A stretch of 64,000 nucleotides of DNA, from positions 1-64,000 of the forward strand of contig CAYMCZ010000002.1 of the NCBI GenBank assembly GCA_964389285.1, read 5' to 3'. This DNA is from Alectryocaccobium sp964389285. GTDB lineage: Bacteria > Bacillota > Clostridia > Lachnospirales > Lachnospiraceae. The translations under genes were made by a program, and so were the position numbers. Position 1 is the first letter of the stretch; each line of letters begins with the position of its first letter. Positions 32,274-41,233 of the stretch are shown piece after piece. The notes below the pieces were generated by a model. It worked only from the letters and a program-made list of their open reading frames with translations, had not been told where the DNA came from and made no database searches.

Positions 32274-34577
32274 CTACCGTTTTATTCGCACCCGAACCGA
32301 ACACAACAGGCCGAACACGCCCACAGCCGTCAGCAGGATATACGGCATCATGTCGTTATCATCTCCTGTTTTGGCTCCGTCTGTTTTGCTTTTTGAATCT
32401 GACTTTTTCGGTATGGGAGTATTATCGATATCCTCGTCCTTCTTTTCAGATACGGATACGGTGATATTGCTCTTCACCTCTCCATCGTCGAAAACCGCCG
32501 TCAGTTCATGGGAACCTTCGGCAAGCGTTTCCATATAATCGGCGTTCAGTGCAAGTTTCACGCTTCCTGATTCGGCCGTATAATTCGAGGGATCAATATC
32601 GGCTCCGTCCATCTTAACACCCGTGAAATGAGCGAACGCCTTATCGTCGTTCGGGTCTCTTTTTATAACGGCATTAAGACCGGTTGAACTACCCTTTTTC
32701 CATGAATTATCAGAAGCCGAATCAAAGGTATAGACCGGGTTGACAGCGGCAATGGTGACCGCCTTCGCTATCTGCGAGGTGTCTGCCGGATCATAGTATG
32801 TCTCATAGTATTCATAAGGCTTCCACAATCCCGGTAAGCTGATGATATTGATCTCGTTCTTTTGCGGAATTATGCATTCGGTCTTATCCTTAAGCGTAAT
32901 GGCTTTGGATACATACCCGCTCTCATAGTATCTTTCATGCCTGCCTTGCTCGCCGGTATAGGCAAGAAAAGCTATACCCTTGTCTACGGCGCATTCGAGC
33001 TTGTTGTCTCCCGAAAGCTTTATCTCGGTAGTCCCTAACCGGAAGCCGTAACAATCATCATCTCCTGAAAGCTGTTTGGTTTTTATCTGTATACCGGAAT
33101 CGTTCAGATTGAACTTTTCTGCGGCAACTACTCCCCTCAGTCTGTCGCTTGCTTTAATGTCTATAAGCATCTGCGTATTATCAACGTTCAATTGACCCGA
33201 ATAAAATATGCCGGTCGCGGAATGTATATCGGCGGAATCTATGGTTATGTTGATCGTAGAGCCGGACAGATTCATTACCGTGCCTTCCATTCCGTTAATT
33301 CCGGTAAAATCGGCCGCATACATCTTGTCGGCGTGATCAGCCGTCATATTGATATCTATCATGGAATTATTAATGTTGGCGATCGAGTCCACATTGAAGC
33401 ATATTCCGGTGTAGGCTCCTATCCCCGAATTAAATGTTTGGAAAAAGTCCGGATCGGCATGCACATCAATGTTTATCTCGGTTTCATCTATATCGATATA
33501 TCTGTTAGCTAGGATCACATATTTAGCCGTCGCCTCGTGTACCACATACGGCGGAGTTGATTTGATATCCAGTTTTGCTCTGCTTCCGATCGTCAGATCT
33601 CTTTCCGCAGAAATAGCCGTGCCGTAAACATCAAGATCAAGTTGTACGCCCGGCCGTATTTCGACATCATATCCCGATATCCCGTCGTTGAAAAGATGTT
33701 TGGGAGTTACTTTAACAGGTATGTCTATAGTAAGATTCGCCAATGCCCGAATTGCTTGTACGCCTCCGTGTACAGTCAGGCTTCCGGGGCCGGTAAATGT
33801 GATATGCGGCTTCGGATCATTTTTATCTTCATAAGTATAGCAGAAATCTAAAGAAAAGCCGCCAGAGTTAATGCTTTCATTATAATACAGATTATCTATG
33901 ATATTCTCGCCTTTGAAGATGACATTGAGGCTGTCCTCGGGAGGATGCTCTCTCTCGTGAGTGATCGCAACATTTCCGGCGCTGGTCCCTGCAGAGAACC
34001 AATCGTTATGGAAATTTATATTATCAAATTCCATGTCGCCGTTGTTCAGATAGCGGATCACGCCGCTCCCGAGCTGCGTGGTCGAAAGATCAAGTTCTTC
34101 TCCCGGCGTAAGCGCGTATTCGCAAACGTACAGAACATCTACGTGCTCCGTCATATTCCCGATCGTCAGGGTGGCCGGCTCGGAAGTGACCGTGTTTCCG
34201 TCGATATCAGTGACTTTGCAGATAAACCTCAGTTGGTTGCTTTCTCTTTGGGTCGAAAGCAGTGTCAATGTATCTGTGGACGCGGTCACGCCGTTTAGCA
34301 GGAATTCTCCTTCGTCAATATCCTTTAAGTACCATTGCCATGAGGCAACGCGAGTCGGGTCGTTCACCTCAGCGTGAAAGGAAACGCCCTCCGGGTATGA
34401 TACGGTCGCATCTTCAGGCTGTTCCGTAAAACAAAGTGCTTCTTCGTCGGTGTCAATTATGCTTTCTTCCGAAGTGTCGGAGACATCAGTGCTTTCCGCC
34501 GTAACAGCCGCCGAACCGAACAGCATGCCGCACAATAAAACTGCCGCCATTACCGGCACCGCCAATTTCTTTTTCAT
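32274..34577 (-). CDS. Wall-anchored surface protein with Ig-like, beta-helix-like and X2-like regions
   Basis: 767 residues. A signal peptide (MKKKLAVPVMAAVLLCGMLF, cleaved near VTA) is followed by an Ig-like domain (about 50-140, with QPEDATVSYPEG and WQWYLKD) and a long region of short strands with repeated Asn/Ile/Asp pairs (about 150-560) that reads like a right-handed beta-helix. Near the C-terminus is a domain with AESGSVKLALNADYMETLAEGSHELT-type residues resembling the X2 carbohydrate-associated module. It ends with AKTGD, a hydrophobic helix and RVRIKR, a non-canonical sortase signal. A role in glycan or host-surface contact is inferred; no catalytic residues can be named. Confidence 0.82.
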   Translation of the reverse strand: MKKKLAVPVMAAVLLCGMLFGSAAVTAESTDVSDTSEESIIDTDEEALCFTEQPEDATVSYPEGVSFHAEVNDPTRVASWQWYLKDIDEGEFLLNGVTASTDTLTLLSTQRESNQLRFICKVTDIDGNTVTSEPATLTIGNMTEHVDVLYVCEYALTPGEELDLSTTQLGSGVIRYLNNGDMEFDNINFHNDWFSAGTSAGNVAITHEREHPPEDSLNVIFKGENIIDNLYYNESINSGGFSLDFCYTYEDKNDPKPHITFTGPGSLTVHGGVQAIRALANLTIDIPVKVTPKHLFNDGISGYDVEIRPGVQLDLDVYGTAISAERDLTIGSRAKLDIKSTPPYVVHEATAKYVILANRYIDIDETEINIDVHADPDFFQTFNSGIGAYTGICFNVDSIANINNSMIDINMTADHADKMYAADFTGINGMEGTVMNLSGSTINITIDSADIHSATGIFYSGQLNVDNTQMLIDIKASDRLRGVVAAEKFNLNDSGIQIKTKQLSGDDDCYGFRLGTTEIKLSGDNKLECAVDKGIAFLAYTGEQGRHERYYESGYVSKAITLKDKTECIIPQKNEINIISLPGLWKPYEYYETYYDPADTSQIAKAVTIAAVNPVYTFDSASDNSWKKGSSTGLNAVIKRDPNDDKAFAHFTGVKMDGADIDPSNYTAESGSVKLALNADYMETLAEGSHELTAVFDDGEVKSNITVSVSEKKDEDIDNTPIPKKSDSKSKTDGAKTGDDNDMMPYILLTAVGVFGLLCSVRVRIKR

Positions 34578-34661
34578 ATCTGCCCTGCCTTTCCCGTGAT
34601 TTATTATGTCTGATTTATCTTAAAATAAAACGACATTTATTGAACAAATGACTTTGATTTA

Positions 34662-35747
34662 TTATATCATAACTCCGTTTTCCGTACTATCTTCATTTAT
34701 AAATTCTCCGGCTGCCTTGCGTATCTTAAGCGAAACTCTGCCTGCGCTTTCATTTATATCGTCAGAACAGAAAATGCCTATAACCGAAAAACCCGCGGCT
34801 TTCAGGAAAACGGCATTTTCCGAAGCGGACTCCCCGATAAAAACCGCCGGAGTATTATCGCCCGAAAGATTCCTGAAAACCGTTTCAAAATCGCCGCCTT
34901 CAAAGAAAAAAACCGCCAAATCCCCGGCCCCGAGCCTTGTTTTTGTCTTTTGCAGTTTGGGTCTGCCGTAATCAAACACCTCCGGATATCTTGAGATTTC
35001 TTTGGCGAACGTCTCCGCATTTTCATGGGTTTTTTCGTTTCCGGAAACAAATATTTTCACTGCGAAACTTTTTTTCAGAAGATCCGGCCGCCGCTCACGG
35101 GTTCTTTTGACGGATTCTTCATGCCGCCACTCGCTTATCTTTTTGTGATCTCCGCTGAGCAGCACCTCCGGAACCCTCATATCATGCCAGACTTCGGGTC
35201 TTGTATAATGGGGATATTCCAGAAGGCTATCCTGATGGGACTCAAACTGTGAAGATTCATCATTGCTTAAAACCCCCGGTACAAACCTGGATATCGCGTC
35301 CATAAGCACAAGTGCCGGAAGTTCGCCGCCTGTCAGAACATAATCCCCTATCGATACATAATCCGTCACCACCTCAGACAGTACTCTTTCGTCGATCCCT
35401 TCGTAATGTCCGCATAGCAGGATAAGGGATTCTTCAAACGCAAGCTCCTCTGCCTTTGTTTGGGTAAACACCTCTGCCTGAGGCGTCAGATATATTACCC
35501 TTGCGCTCTTTGAGGTGCGTTTTTTAGCCTCCTGCACCGCATTGAATACCGGTTCGGCTTCCAATACCATACCTGCTCCGCCGCCATATGGATAGTCGTC
35601 CACATGGCCGTGTCTGTTGGCGGAAAAATCCCTTATGTTTATAACGTCGAGACTTATATATCCGTTTTTTATAGCCCTTCCCATGATGCTTGTCGCGGCT
35701 GTCTGTTCTATCATTTCCGGAAATAATGTCAAAACATGAAAATTCAT
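34662..35747 (-). CDS. trmD: tRNA (guanine37-N1)-methyltransferase TrmD with a novel C-terminal domain
   Basis: 361 residues, against about 240-250 for TrmD. Residues 1-227 are a complete SPOUT enzyme: MNFHVLTLFPEM, YGGGAGMVL, the knot CGHYEGIDERV and SIGDYVLTGGELPALVLMD, then LEYPHYTRP, ending in RRPDLL. It makes m1G37 in tRNAs reading CUN, CCN and CGG. Residues 228-361 form an extra alpha/beta-looking domain (KIFVSGNEKTHENAETF...GDLAVFFFEGGDF...TPAVFIGE) that I do not recognise. It is last in the ylxM-to-trmD unit, 18 bases after rimM. Confidence 0.93.
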   Translation of the reverse strand: MNFHVLTLFPEMIEQTAATSIMGRAIKNGYISLDVINIRDFSANRHGHVDDYPYGGGAGMVLEAEPVFNAVQEAKKRTSKSARVIYLTPQAEVFTQTKAEELAFEESLILLCGHYEGIDERVLSEVVTDYVSIGDYVLTGGELPALVLMDAISRFVPGVLSNDESSQFESHQDSLLEYPHYTRPEVWHDMRVPEVLLSGDHKKISEWRHEESVKRTRERRPDLLKKSFAVKIFVSGNEKTHENAETFAKEISRYPEVFDYGRPKLQKTKTRLGAGDLAVFFFEGGDFETVFRNLSGDNTPAVFIGESASENAVFLKAAGFSVIGIFCSDDINESAGRVSLKIRKAAGEFINEDSTENGVMI

Positions 35748-35765
35748 AAATTAATCACCTTAATA

Positions 35766-36284
35766 TCAACGCTGCTCCGGCAAAAGCCCTTTCATGAGCC
35801 TGACCGTCATTTTTCCGTTTGCTATATCCACATCCGTGACGCAATGCGGTATGGCCGGGATCAGCACTTCCCCGTATTTTTCCGTCTGTACGACATATAC
35901 GTCATTTGCTCCCGTCTGGATGACGTCTTTGATAACACCGAAGTCTTCCCCGCTTTCCAAAAACACCCGCATGTCGATCAGATCGCCGATATAATACTCT
36001 CCTTCGTTTAAAGGAGCGGCATTTTCCCTTGTAACATACAGTTCCGCCTGCCGCAGAGTTTCCACGTCCTCTATCCGGTCGAGACCTTTGAATTTTACTA
36101 TCACAAGGTTTTTAAAAAACCTCACTCTTTCTATTTGAAGCGGCTTTTCGGTATTTCCCGTTTTTAAAATCACTTCATCTAATTCCAGAAACCGCTCGGG
36201 TCCGTCCGTGGTAGGGTAAACTTTTACCTCGCCTTTCAGTCCGTGCGTGGTTGTAATCACTCCGACTCTCAATAAACGCTCCAT
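35766..36284 (-). CDS. rimM: 16S rRNA processing / 30S maturation factor RimM
   Basis: 172 residues from ATG at 36284 with GGAGG upstream; the longer frame to 36335 runs into the terminator hairpin and was rejected. N-terminal beta-barrel (RVGVITTTHGLKGEVKVYPTTD) and C-terminal PRC-barrel (EGEYYIGDLIDM...VLIPAIP) are both visible. It helps assemble the 30S head with ribosomal protein S19. An intrinsic terminator precedes it, so rimM-trmD output may be lower than that of rpsP-khpA. Confidence 0.95.
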   Translation of the reverse strand: MERLLRVGVITTTHGLKGEVKVYPTTDGPERFLELDEVILKTGNTEKPLQIERVRFFKNLVIVKFKGLDRIEDVETLRQAELYVTRENAAPLNEGEYYIGDLIDMRVFLESGEDFGVIKDVIQTGANDVYVVQTEKYGEVLIPAIPHCVTDVDIANGKMTVRLMKGLLPEQR

Positions 36285-36309
36285 CTGTTCCTCCGTTGTC
36301 CGTATTTCG

Positions 36310-36361
36310 AAAAAAGAGGCTGTCGCATTAAGCACCTGAAAATGCGTAATGTGACAGCCTC
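36310..36361 (-). terminator. Terminator between khpA and rimM, with element-like arms
   Basis: GAGGCTGTCACATTA pairs with TAATGCGACAGCCTC over about 15 bases with one G-T pair, then six T on the minus strand. The arms share GGCTGTCGCA with the palindromic element. It lies inside the operon and would reduce transcription of rimM and trmD. Confidence 0.8.
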
Positions 36362-36368
36362 CGTGATA

Positions 36369-36599
36369 TCACTGAATGATCTCAACAACGACCTTTTTGT
36401 CGCTCTTGGAAGAAGCGGCTTTTACTACCGAACGGATCGCTTTTGCAATACGACCCTGCCTTCCTATGATCTTACCCATGTCAGAGGGAGCAACCTTAAG
36501 CTCTATTAAAAGATCACTACCGTTCTCCTTTTCGGTAACAACCACTTCATCCGGATTTTCAACCAGAGATTTCGCAATAACTTCTACTAATTCTCTCAT
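36369..36599 (-). CDS. khpA: KH-domain RNA-binding protein KhpA
   Basis: 76 residues with a single type-II KH domain and the GxxG loop in GKIIGRQGR. KhpA, with KhpB/Jag, binds RNAs tied to cell division and elongation in Gram-positives. The position between rpsP and rimM is the conserved one. Confidence 0.93.
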   Translation of the reverse strand: MRELVEVIAKSLVENPDEVVVTEKENGSDLLIELKVAPSDMGKIIGRQGRIAKAIRSVVKAASSKSDKKVVVEIIQ

Positions 36600-36637
36600 T
36601 TATTCTCCTATTTCTCGGATGTAACCGGCTGCTCAAA

Positions 36638-36883
36638 TTATTTTTCGATGCCTGCCAGCTTAAAAATCTTACCTACTGTTTCCGTGGGCTGTGCGCCGTT
36701 TGCAAGCCATTTTTTTGCCAATTCTTCATTTACCGAAAATGAGCTCGGCTGCATGTTGGGGTTGTATGTTCCGATCTCTTCGATGAATCTGCCGTCCCTG
36801 GGCGACCTTGCGTCCGCAACGACGATACGATATATCGGATGTCTTTTCTGTCCCATTCTCTTTAAACGAATCTTAACTGCCAT
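36638..36883 (-). CDS. rpsP: 30S ribosomal protein S16
   Basis: 81 residues, with the S16 start MAVKIRLKRMGQKRHPIYR and IVVADARSPRDGRFIEEIG. It binds 16S rRNA early in 30S assembly. It follows ffh by 46 bases. Confidence 0.97.
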   Translation of the reverse strand: MAVKIRLKRMGQKRHPIYRIVVADARSPRDGRFIEEIGTYNPNMQPSSFSVNEELAKKWLANGAQPTETVGKIFKLAGIEK

Positions 36884-36929
36884 GATAAATCTTCCTCCGT
36901 AATTATAAAATTAAAAAATGCTTTATATA

Positions 36930-38276
36930 TCAAAACGGAAAATTGAATCCTCCGAATTTTTTCTTATTGCCTTTCATCATACCGGGCATCTTTTTCATCA
37001 TTTTTCTGGATTGCTCAAACTGTTTTATAAACTTATTTACATCGGCTATCGGTATTCCCGAACCCTTGGATATCCTGTTTTTTCTGGACATGTTTATCAG
37101 ATTCGGATTTTCTCTCTCCTTTGGAGTCATGGACATGATGATGGCTTCACTTCTGGCTATCGCCTTGTCGTCCACAAGTCCTTCTATGTCTTTCGTTTTG
37201 GAGCCTATTCCGGGTATCATGCTCAGCATGCTCGAAATTCCGCCCATTTTGCGCATCTGGTTCATGCTTTCGAGATAGTCATTAAAATCAAAGCTGGCCT
37301 TTTTGATCTTTTCATTGAGCCGCGCGGCTTCCTCATCGTCAATGACCTGCTGCGCCTTTTCTATGAGGCTCATGACGTCGCCCATGCCAAGTATTCTGGA
37401 TGCCATACGATCCGGATAAAACTGTTCCAGATCGCTGAGTTTTTCACCCATGCCGACATACATAATCGGTTTTCCGCTAATAGCTCTGATGGAAAGCGCC
37501 GCACCGCCCCTTGAGTCACCGTCCAGCTTGGTCAGTATGACACCGTCTATACCGACCTTTTCCTGGAAATTTTCAGCGGCATTTACGGCATCCTGTCCCG
37601 TCATGGCATCCACGACAAGTATGGACTGGTCAACTTCGACGGCTTCGCGTATGGCTACAAGTTCCGACATCATTTCTTCGTCAATATGAAGACGGCCTGC
37701 CGTATCCAGTATCACGACATTCTTGCCGCTTTTTTTCGCATGCTCGAGCGCAGCCTTTGCTATGTCAACCGGACTATTTTTATCTCCCATGGAAAATACT
37801 TCTATGCCCAGTTTTTCTCCGTTTATCTGAAGCTGCCTGATAGCCGCCGGCCTGTATATGTCGCAGGCGGCCAGGAGAGGCTTCCTGCCTTTTTCTTTTA
37901 ATTTGCCTGCTAACTTTGCGGCCGTGGTCGTCTTGCCCGCGCCCTGAAGTCCCAGCATCATTATGACCGAAATCTCGTTTTGAGGCCTTAAGGAAAGCTC
38001 TGTCGTCTCCGACCCCATGAGCTCCGTCAGTTCGTCATTTACGATCTTTATCACCATCTGTCCGGGATTGAGACCGTTCATAACATCCGCGCCTACCGCC
38101 TTTTCCTGAACTGACTTCGTAAACTCCCTTACAACCTTGAAGCTTACGTCCGCTTCCAGCAGCGCCATTTTGACTTCTTTAAGCGCGGCTTTAACATCGT
38201 CTTCGGTCAGTCTTCCTTTGCTGCGAAGTTTTTTAAAAACATTTTGAAGTTTATCGGTTAAGCTTTCAAATGCCAT
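36930..38276 (-). CDS. ffh: Signal recognition particle GTPase Ffh
   Basis: 448 residues. An N-terminal helical bundle is followed by the G domain with GLQGAGKTTTAAKLAG, DTAGRLHIDEEMM and TKLDGDSRGGAAL, then a methionine-rich M domain (about 300-448: MNQMRKMGGISSMLSMIPG...MKKMPGMMKG). It targets nascent membrane and secreted proteins to the Sec translocon with 4.5S/SRP RNA and FtsY. The ATG follows directly on the ylxM stop. Confidence 0.97.
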   Translation of the reverse strand: MAFESLTDKLQNVFKKLRSKGRLTEDDVKAALKEVKMALLEADVSFKVVREFTKSVQEKAVGADVMNGLNPGQMVIKIVNDELTELMGSETTELSLRPQNEISVIMMLGLQGAGKTTTAAKLAGKLKEKGRKPLLAACDIYRPAAIRQLQINGEKLGIEVFSMGDKNSPVDIAKAALEHAKKSGKNVVILDTAGRLHIDEEMMSELVAIREAVEVDQSILVVDAMTGQDAVNAAENFQEKVGIDGVILTKLDGDSRGGAALSIRAISGKPIMYVGMGEKLSDLEQFYPDRMASRILGMGDVMSLIEKAQQVIDDEEAARLNEKIKKASFDFNDYLESMNQMRKMGGISSMLSMIPGIGSKTKDIEGLVDDKAIARSEAIIMSMTPKERENPNLINMSRKNRISKGSGIPIADVNKFIKQFEQSRKMMKKMPGMMKGNKKKFGGFNFPF

Positions 38277-38621
38277 TTATAAATCCTCTAAAACCCGTGC
38301 CGCCAGAGCGTCGATTTTCTGAAATCTGAGTTTTTCGTCTCCGGTATTTTCAGGATCGGACAGGTCACGGATTTGTTTAACCTTGTCCTGAATCAGTAAA
38401 AATTTTTCAACAAGTTTCAGCTTTTTTTCGTATTCGGATAAGATGCGGTTGCATCTTTTAATCATGTCATGAACACCCTGACGGGATATGCCCTCATCTT
38501 TTGCCACTTCGCTTACGGAAAAATCATCAAATACGACTTCTTCGTAAATCCTTCTCTGATGCTCTGTCAGCAACTCTCCGTAAAAATCATAGAGCAGCGT
38601 CTGTTTTACGATTTTTTCCAT
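38277..38621 (-). CDS. ylxM: YlxM, helix-turn-helix partner of the SRP operon
   Basis: 114 residues from ATG at 38621 with CTGGAG upstream. A sigma-70 region-4-like helix-turn-helix (HQRRIYEEVVFDDFSVSEVAKDEGISRQGVHDMIKR) is followed by a coiled C-terminus. YlxM is conserved beside ffh and has been linked to SRP function. The stop adjoins the ffh start. Element copy B ends 32 bases before its ATG. Confidence 0.93.
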   Translation of the reverse strand: MEKIVKQTLLYDFYGELLTEHQRRIYEEVVFDDFSVSEVAKDEGISRQGVHDMIKRCNRILSEYEKKLKLVEKFLLIQDKVKQIRDLSDPENTGDEKLRFQKIDALAARVLEDL

Positions 38622-38652
38622 AATAGTCTCCAGCAAAAAACCGTGTTAAGAT

Positions 38653-38818
38653 GGCTGTCGCAGTATACAGGCTGAATGAATTTTCCGGAGGGAACATCCG
38701 CAACGCCGGTACTTAATGAACGCAAGCGAAAGCGCAGCGTGAGTTTAGTACCGCTGCGTGAGGACTAAGTGCGAACGGTTCCCGGAGGAATATTCATGAA
38801 GCCTTATAAGCGACAGCC
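38653..38818. repeat. Dispersed palindromic element, copy B (166 bp)
   Basis: Arms GGCTGTCGCAGTATAC and TTATAAGCGACAGCC enclose a core almost the same as copy A: ACATCCGCAACGCCGGT, then GAACGCAAGCGAAAGCG, then CCGCTGCGTGAGGACTAAG. It has the same orientation relative to the flanking minus-strand genes as copy A, and again sits between a stop codon and the next ribosome site. Confidence 0.85.
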
Positions 38819-38867
38819 GTATATTACTACACCGGATTATATGTGTCAAGTGTTTTTTCTTGACATC

Positions 38868-39938
38868 CTAAAGCACGATAAGCTCTTTTGGCGATAACGT
38901 AAGCGGCCTGCATCCATCTTTTGTTATAACCACCGTATCTTCTATGCGTACACCAAACTCTCCGGGCAAGTATATCCCCGGCTCCACAGTTATGACCATT
39001 CCTTCTTTTATCAGGTTTTCTTCGAGAGGTGAAAACCTCGGATTTTCATGACATTCAAGCCCTATTCCGTGTCCGAGAGAGTGACCGAAATACTGTCCGT
39101 AACCGGCGTCTTTTATCACATTTCTGGCTTCCGCGTCTATCTCTTTTCCCTTCAGATCAGGCGCGGCTGCCTTAACGCCCGTCTGCTGCGCTTTCAGCAC
39201 CGTTTCATAAATCTTTTTCTGTTTTTCGGAAACATGTCCGACGGCAACCGTCCTCGTCATATCAGAACAGTATCCGTTAAATGTACATCCGAAATCCATG
39301 GTTATGAAATCTCCCGGCTGAACTCTGTAATCGGAAGGAACCGCATGCGGCATTGAAGAATTTTTCCCCGCCGCGAATATAGCCGGGAAGCTTAACCCAT
39401 CGGCTCCGAGACGCTTCATGCGGTATTCCAGTTCGGCGGCGCCTTCCATCTCCGTCATCCCGGGCTCTATTTGCCCGCATATCTCCTTAAAGACTTTATC
39501 AGCTATGGCGCAGGCTTTTTCTATATAAGCAATCTCCTGCGGAGTTTTTACCTGTCTTATAGAGGCGACCTCATCGCTTATGCCTGTCCATTTTCGAACG
39601 TCTTTTATCTTTTCCCGATACGATGCAAAAGTATGACAGGTCATATATTTGTCTTCATATCCCAAGAGCCCGGCCTTATCTTTTTCAAGCAGCTCCGAAA
39701 TTATCTGCGTTCTTTTATGAGCGGCATTTTCTTCTATTATATCAAAGCGGCTTTCTTTTGAAGCCGCTTCGGTATATCTGGAATCCGTGATGATAACCCG
39801 TAAATCGCGGGAGAGATAAAGCGCCCCCTCGCCTTTAAATCCCGAAAGATATCTGATGTTAACAGGGTTTGTTATCAATAATGCGTCCAGTGATTTATTG
39901 TTTAATATTTCGTTATGCAAAAATCTTTCCTCACACAT
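38868..39938 (-). CDS. M24 metallopeptidase (Xaa-Pro aminopeptidase)
   Basis: 356 residues from ATG at 39938, overlapping the metY end by eight bases. The N-terminal creatinase-like domain (ALLITNPVNIRYLSGFKGEGALYL) is followed by the pita-bread domain. All five metal ligands are visible: Asp in ITMDFGC and CSDMTRT, His in HSLGHGIG, and Glu in TVEPGIY and VRIEDT. It removes N-terminal residues before proline in the cytoplasm. The coupling to metY has no obvious pathway meaning. Confidence 0.93.
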   Translation of the reverse strand: MCEERFLHNEILNNKSLDALLITNPVNIRYLSGFKGEGALYLSRDLRVIITDSRYTEAASKESRFDIIEENAAHKRTQIISELLEKDKAGLLGYEDKYMTCHTFASYREKIKDVRKWTGISDEVASIRQVKTPQEIAYIEKACAIADKVFKEICGQIEPGMTEMEGAAELEYRMKRLGADGLSFPAIFAAGKNSSMPHAVPSDYRVQPGDFITMDFGCTFNGYCSDMTRTVAVGHVSEKQKKIYETVLKAQQTGVKAAAPDLKGKEIDAEARNVIKDAGYGQYFGHSLGHGIGLECHENPRFSPLEENLIKEGMVITVEPGIYLPGEFGVRIEDTVVITKDGCRPLTLSPKELIVL

Positions 39939-41202
39939 GCTCAAGTGCCTGTTTCAGATCTTCGATAAGATCGTCGATATGCTCGATACCGACTGAAAGA
40001 CGAATCAGCTCGGGCAGTACGCCTGCGTCAATAAGCTGCTGATCGTTTAACTGACGGTGCGTATGGCTCGCCGGATGAAGCACGCATGATCTGGCATCTG
40101 CCACATGTGTTTCAATGGCAATGAGTTTAAGGGCGTTCGTAAACCGCATAGCTCCCTCGCGTCCGCCTTTCGGCCCGAAGCAGAGTACGCCGCATACGCC
40201 GTTCGGCAGATATTTTTTTGCAAGATCGTAATATCTGTCGCCTTCAAGGCCGGCGAAATTTACCCAGTCCACTTTCGGATGAGCGTTTAGAAACTCGGCA
40301 ACTTTCAGGGCGTTATAACTGTGCCGCTCCATGCGAAGATGAAGGGTCTCAAGCCCCACATTTATCAAAAAAGCATTATGGGGTGACTGGCACGCGCCCA
40401 GATCTCTCATCATCTGCGCCACTGCCTTAGTGATGTAAGCCCCTTTTCCGAATGCCTTTGTATAGATCAGCCCGTGATACGACTCGTCGGGGGTCGTAAG
40501 TCCGGGAAACTTATCCGCATGCGCGTCCCAGTCAAAATTTCCCGAATCTATTATGATGCCGCCCACGGTCATAGCGTGTCCGTCCAGATATTTGGTTGTG
40601 GAATGGGTCACGATATCCGCTCCCCATTCGAAAGGACGGCAATTGATCGGCGTGGCAAATGTATTGTCTACTATAAGCGGCACGCCGTGAGAATGTGCCA
40701 GTCCCGCAAATTTTTCTATATCGAGAACAACGCCCGACGGATTTGAGACGGTTTCCGCGAAAACCGCTTTTGTATTTGATTTAAAGGCTTTCGCAATCTC
40801 TTCTTCGGGAAGATCGGGATCCACAAGCTCTATGTCATAACCCATTTTGGCCATGGTCACGGTGAAAAGATTCGACGTCCCACCGTAACATTTGGCACTG
40901 CAGATTATATGATCTCCCGCCGAAGCTATGTTGGCTACCGCCATAAACGAGGCCGTCTGTCCGGAAGCTGTGAGCATGGCGGCCACTCCGCCCTCAAGCT
41001 CGCATATCTTCGCTGCGACATTGTCGCATGTGGGATTGGCAAGCCTGGAGTAGAAATAACCGGACGCCTTGAGATCAAAGAGATCTCCCATTTCTTCGCT
41101 TGTAGCATATTTAAAAGTAGTGCTCTGTATAATCGGAAGCTGTCTCGGCTCACCGTTTCCGGGCTTATAGCCTCCGTATAAACAAATTGTATCTATTTTC
41201 AT
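39931..41202 (-). CDS. metY: O-acetylhomoserine sulfhydrylase MetY
   Basis: 423 residues of the Cys/Met-metabolism PLP family, with YFYSRLANPTCDNV, LTASGQTASF, the PLP lysine in THSTTKYLDGH and the C-terminal LIRLSVGIEHIDDLIEDL. The length matches OAH sulfhydrylases and exceeds cystathionine enzymes. It makes homocysteine from O-acetylhomoserine and sulfide. No S-box or T-box leader is present; it lies 31 bases after the lipoprotein foldase gene. Confidence 0.92.
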   Translation of the reverse strand: MKIDTICLYGGYKPGNGEPRQLPIIQSTTFKYATSEEMGDLFDLKASGYFYSRLANPTCDNVAAKICELEGGVAAMLTASGQTASFMAVANIASAGDHIICSAKCYGGTSNLFTVTMAKMGYDIELVDPDLPEEEIAKAFKSNTKAVFAETVSNPSGVVLDIEKFAGLAHSHGVPLIVDNTFATPINCRPFEWGADIVTHSTTKYLDGHAMTVGGIIIDSGNFDWDAHADKFPGLTTPDESYHGLIYTKAFGKGAYITKAVAQMMRDLGACQSPHNAFLINVGLETLHLRMERHSYNALKVAEFLNAHPKVDWVNFAGLEGDRYYDLAKKYLPNGVCGVLCFGPKGGREGAMRFTNALKLIAIETHVADARSCVLHPASHTHRQLNDQQLIDAGVLPELIRLSVGIEHIDDLIEDLKQALEHV

Positions 41203-41233
41203 ACCATGGTCTCCGATACTTTTCTGTGATGAT

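Noticed and set aside
36285..36335. Longer N-terminus for RimM
   Set aside because: The extension overlaps the terminator hairpin and lacks a ribosome site; GGAGG precedes the ATG at 36284.
29353..38818. Insertion sequence
   Set aside because: The palindromic copies contain no transposase frame. Only a miniature or structured element can be supported.
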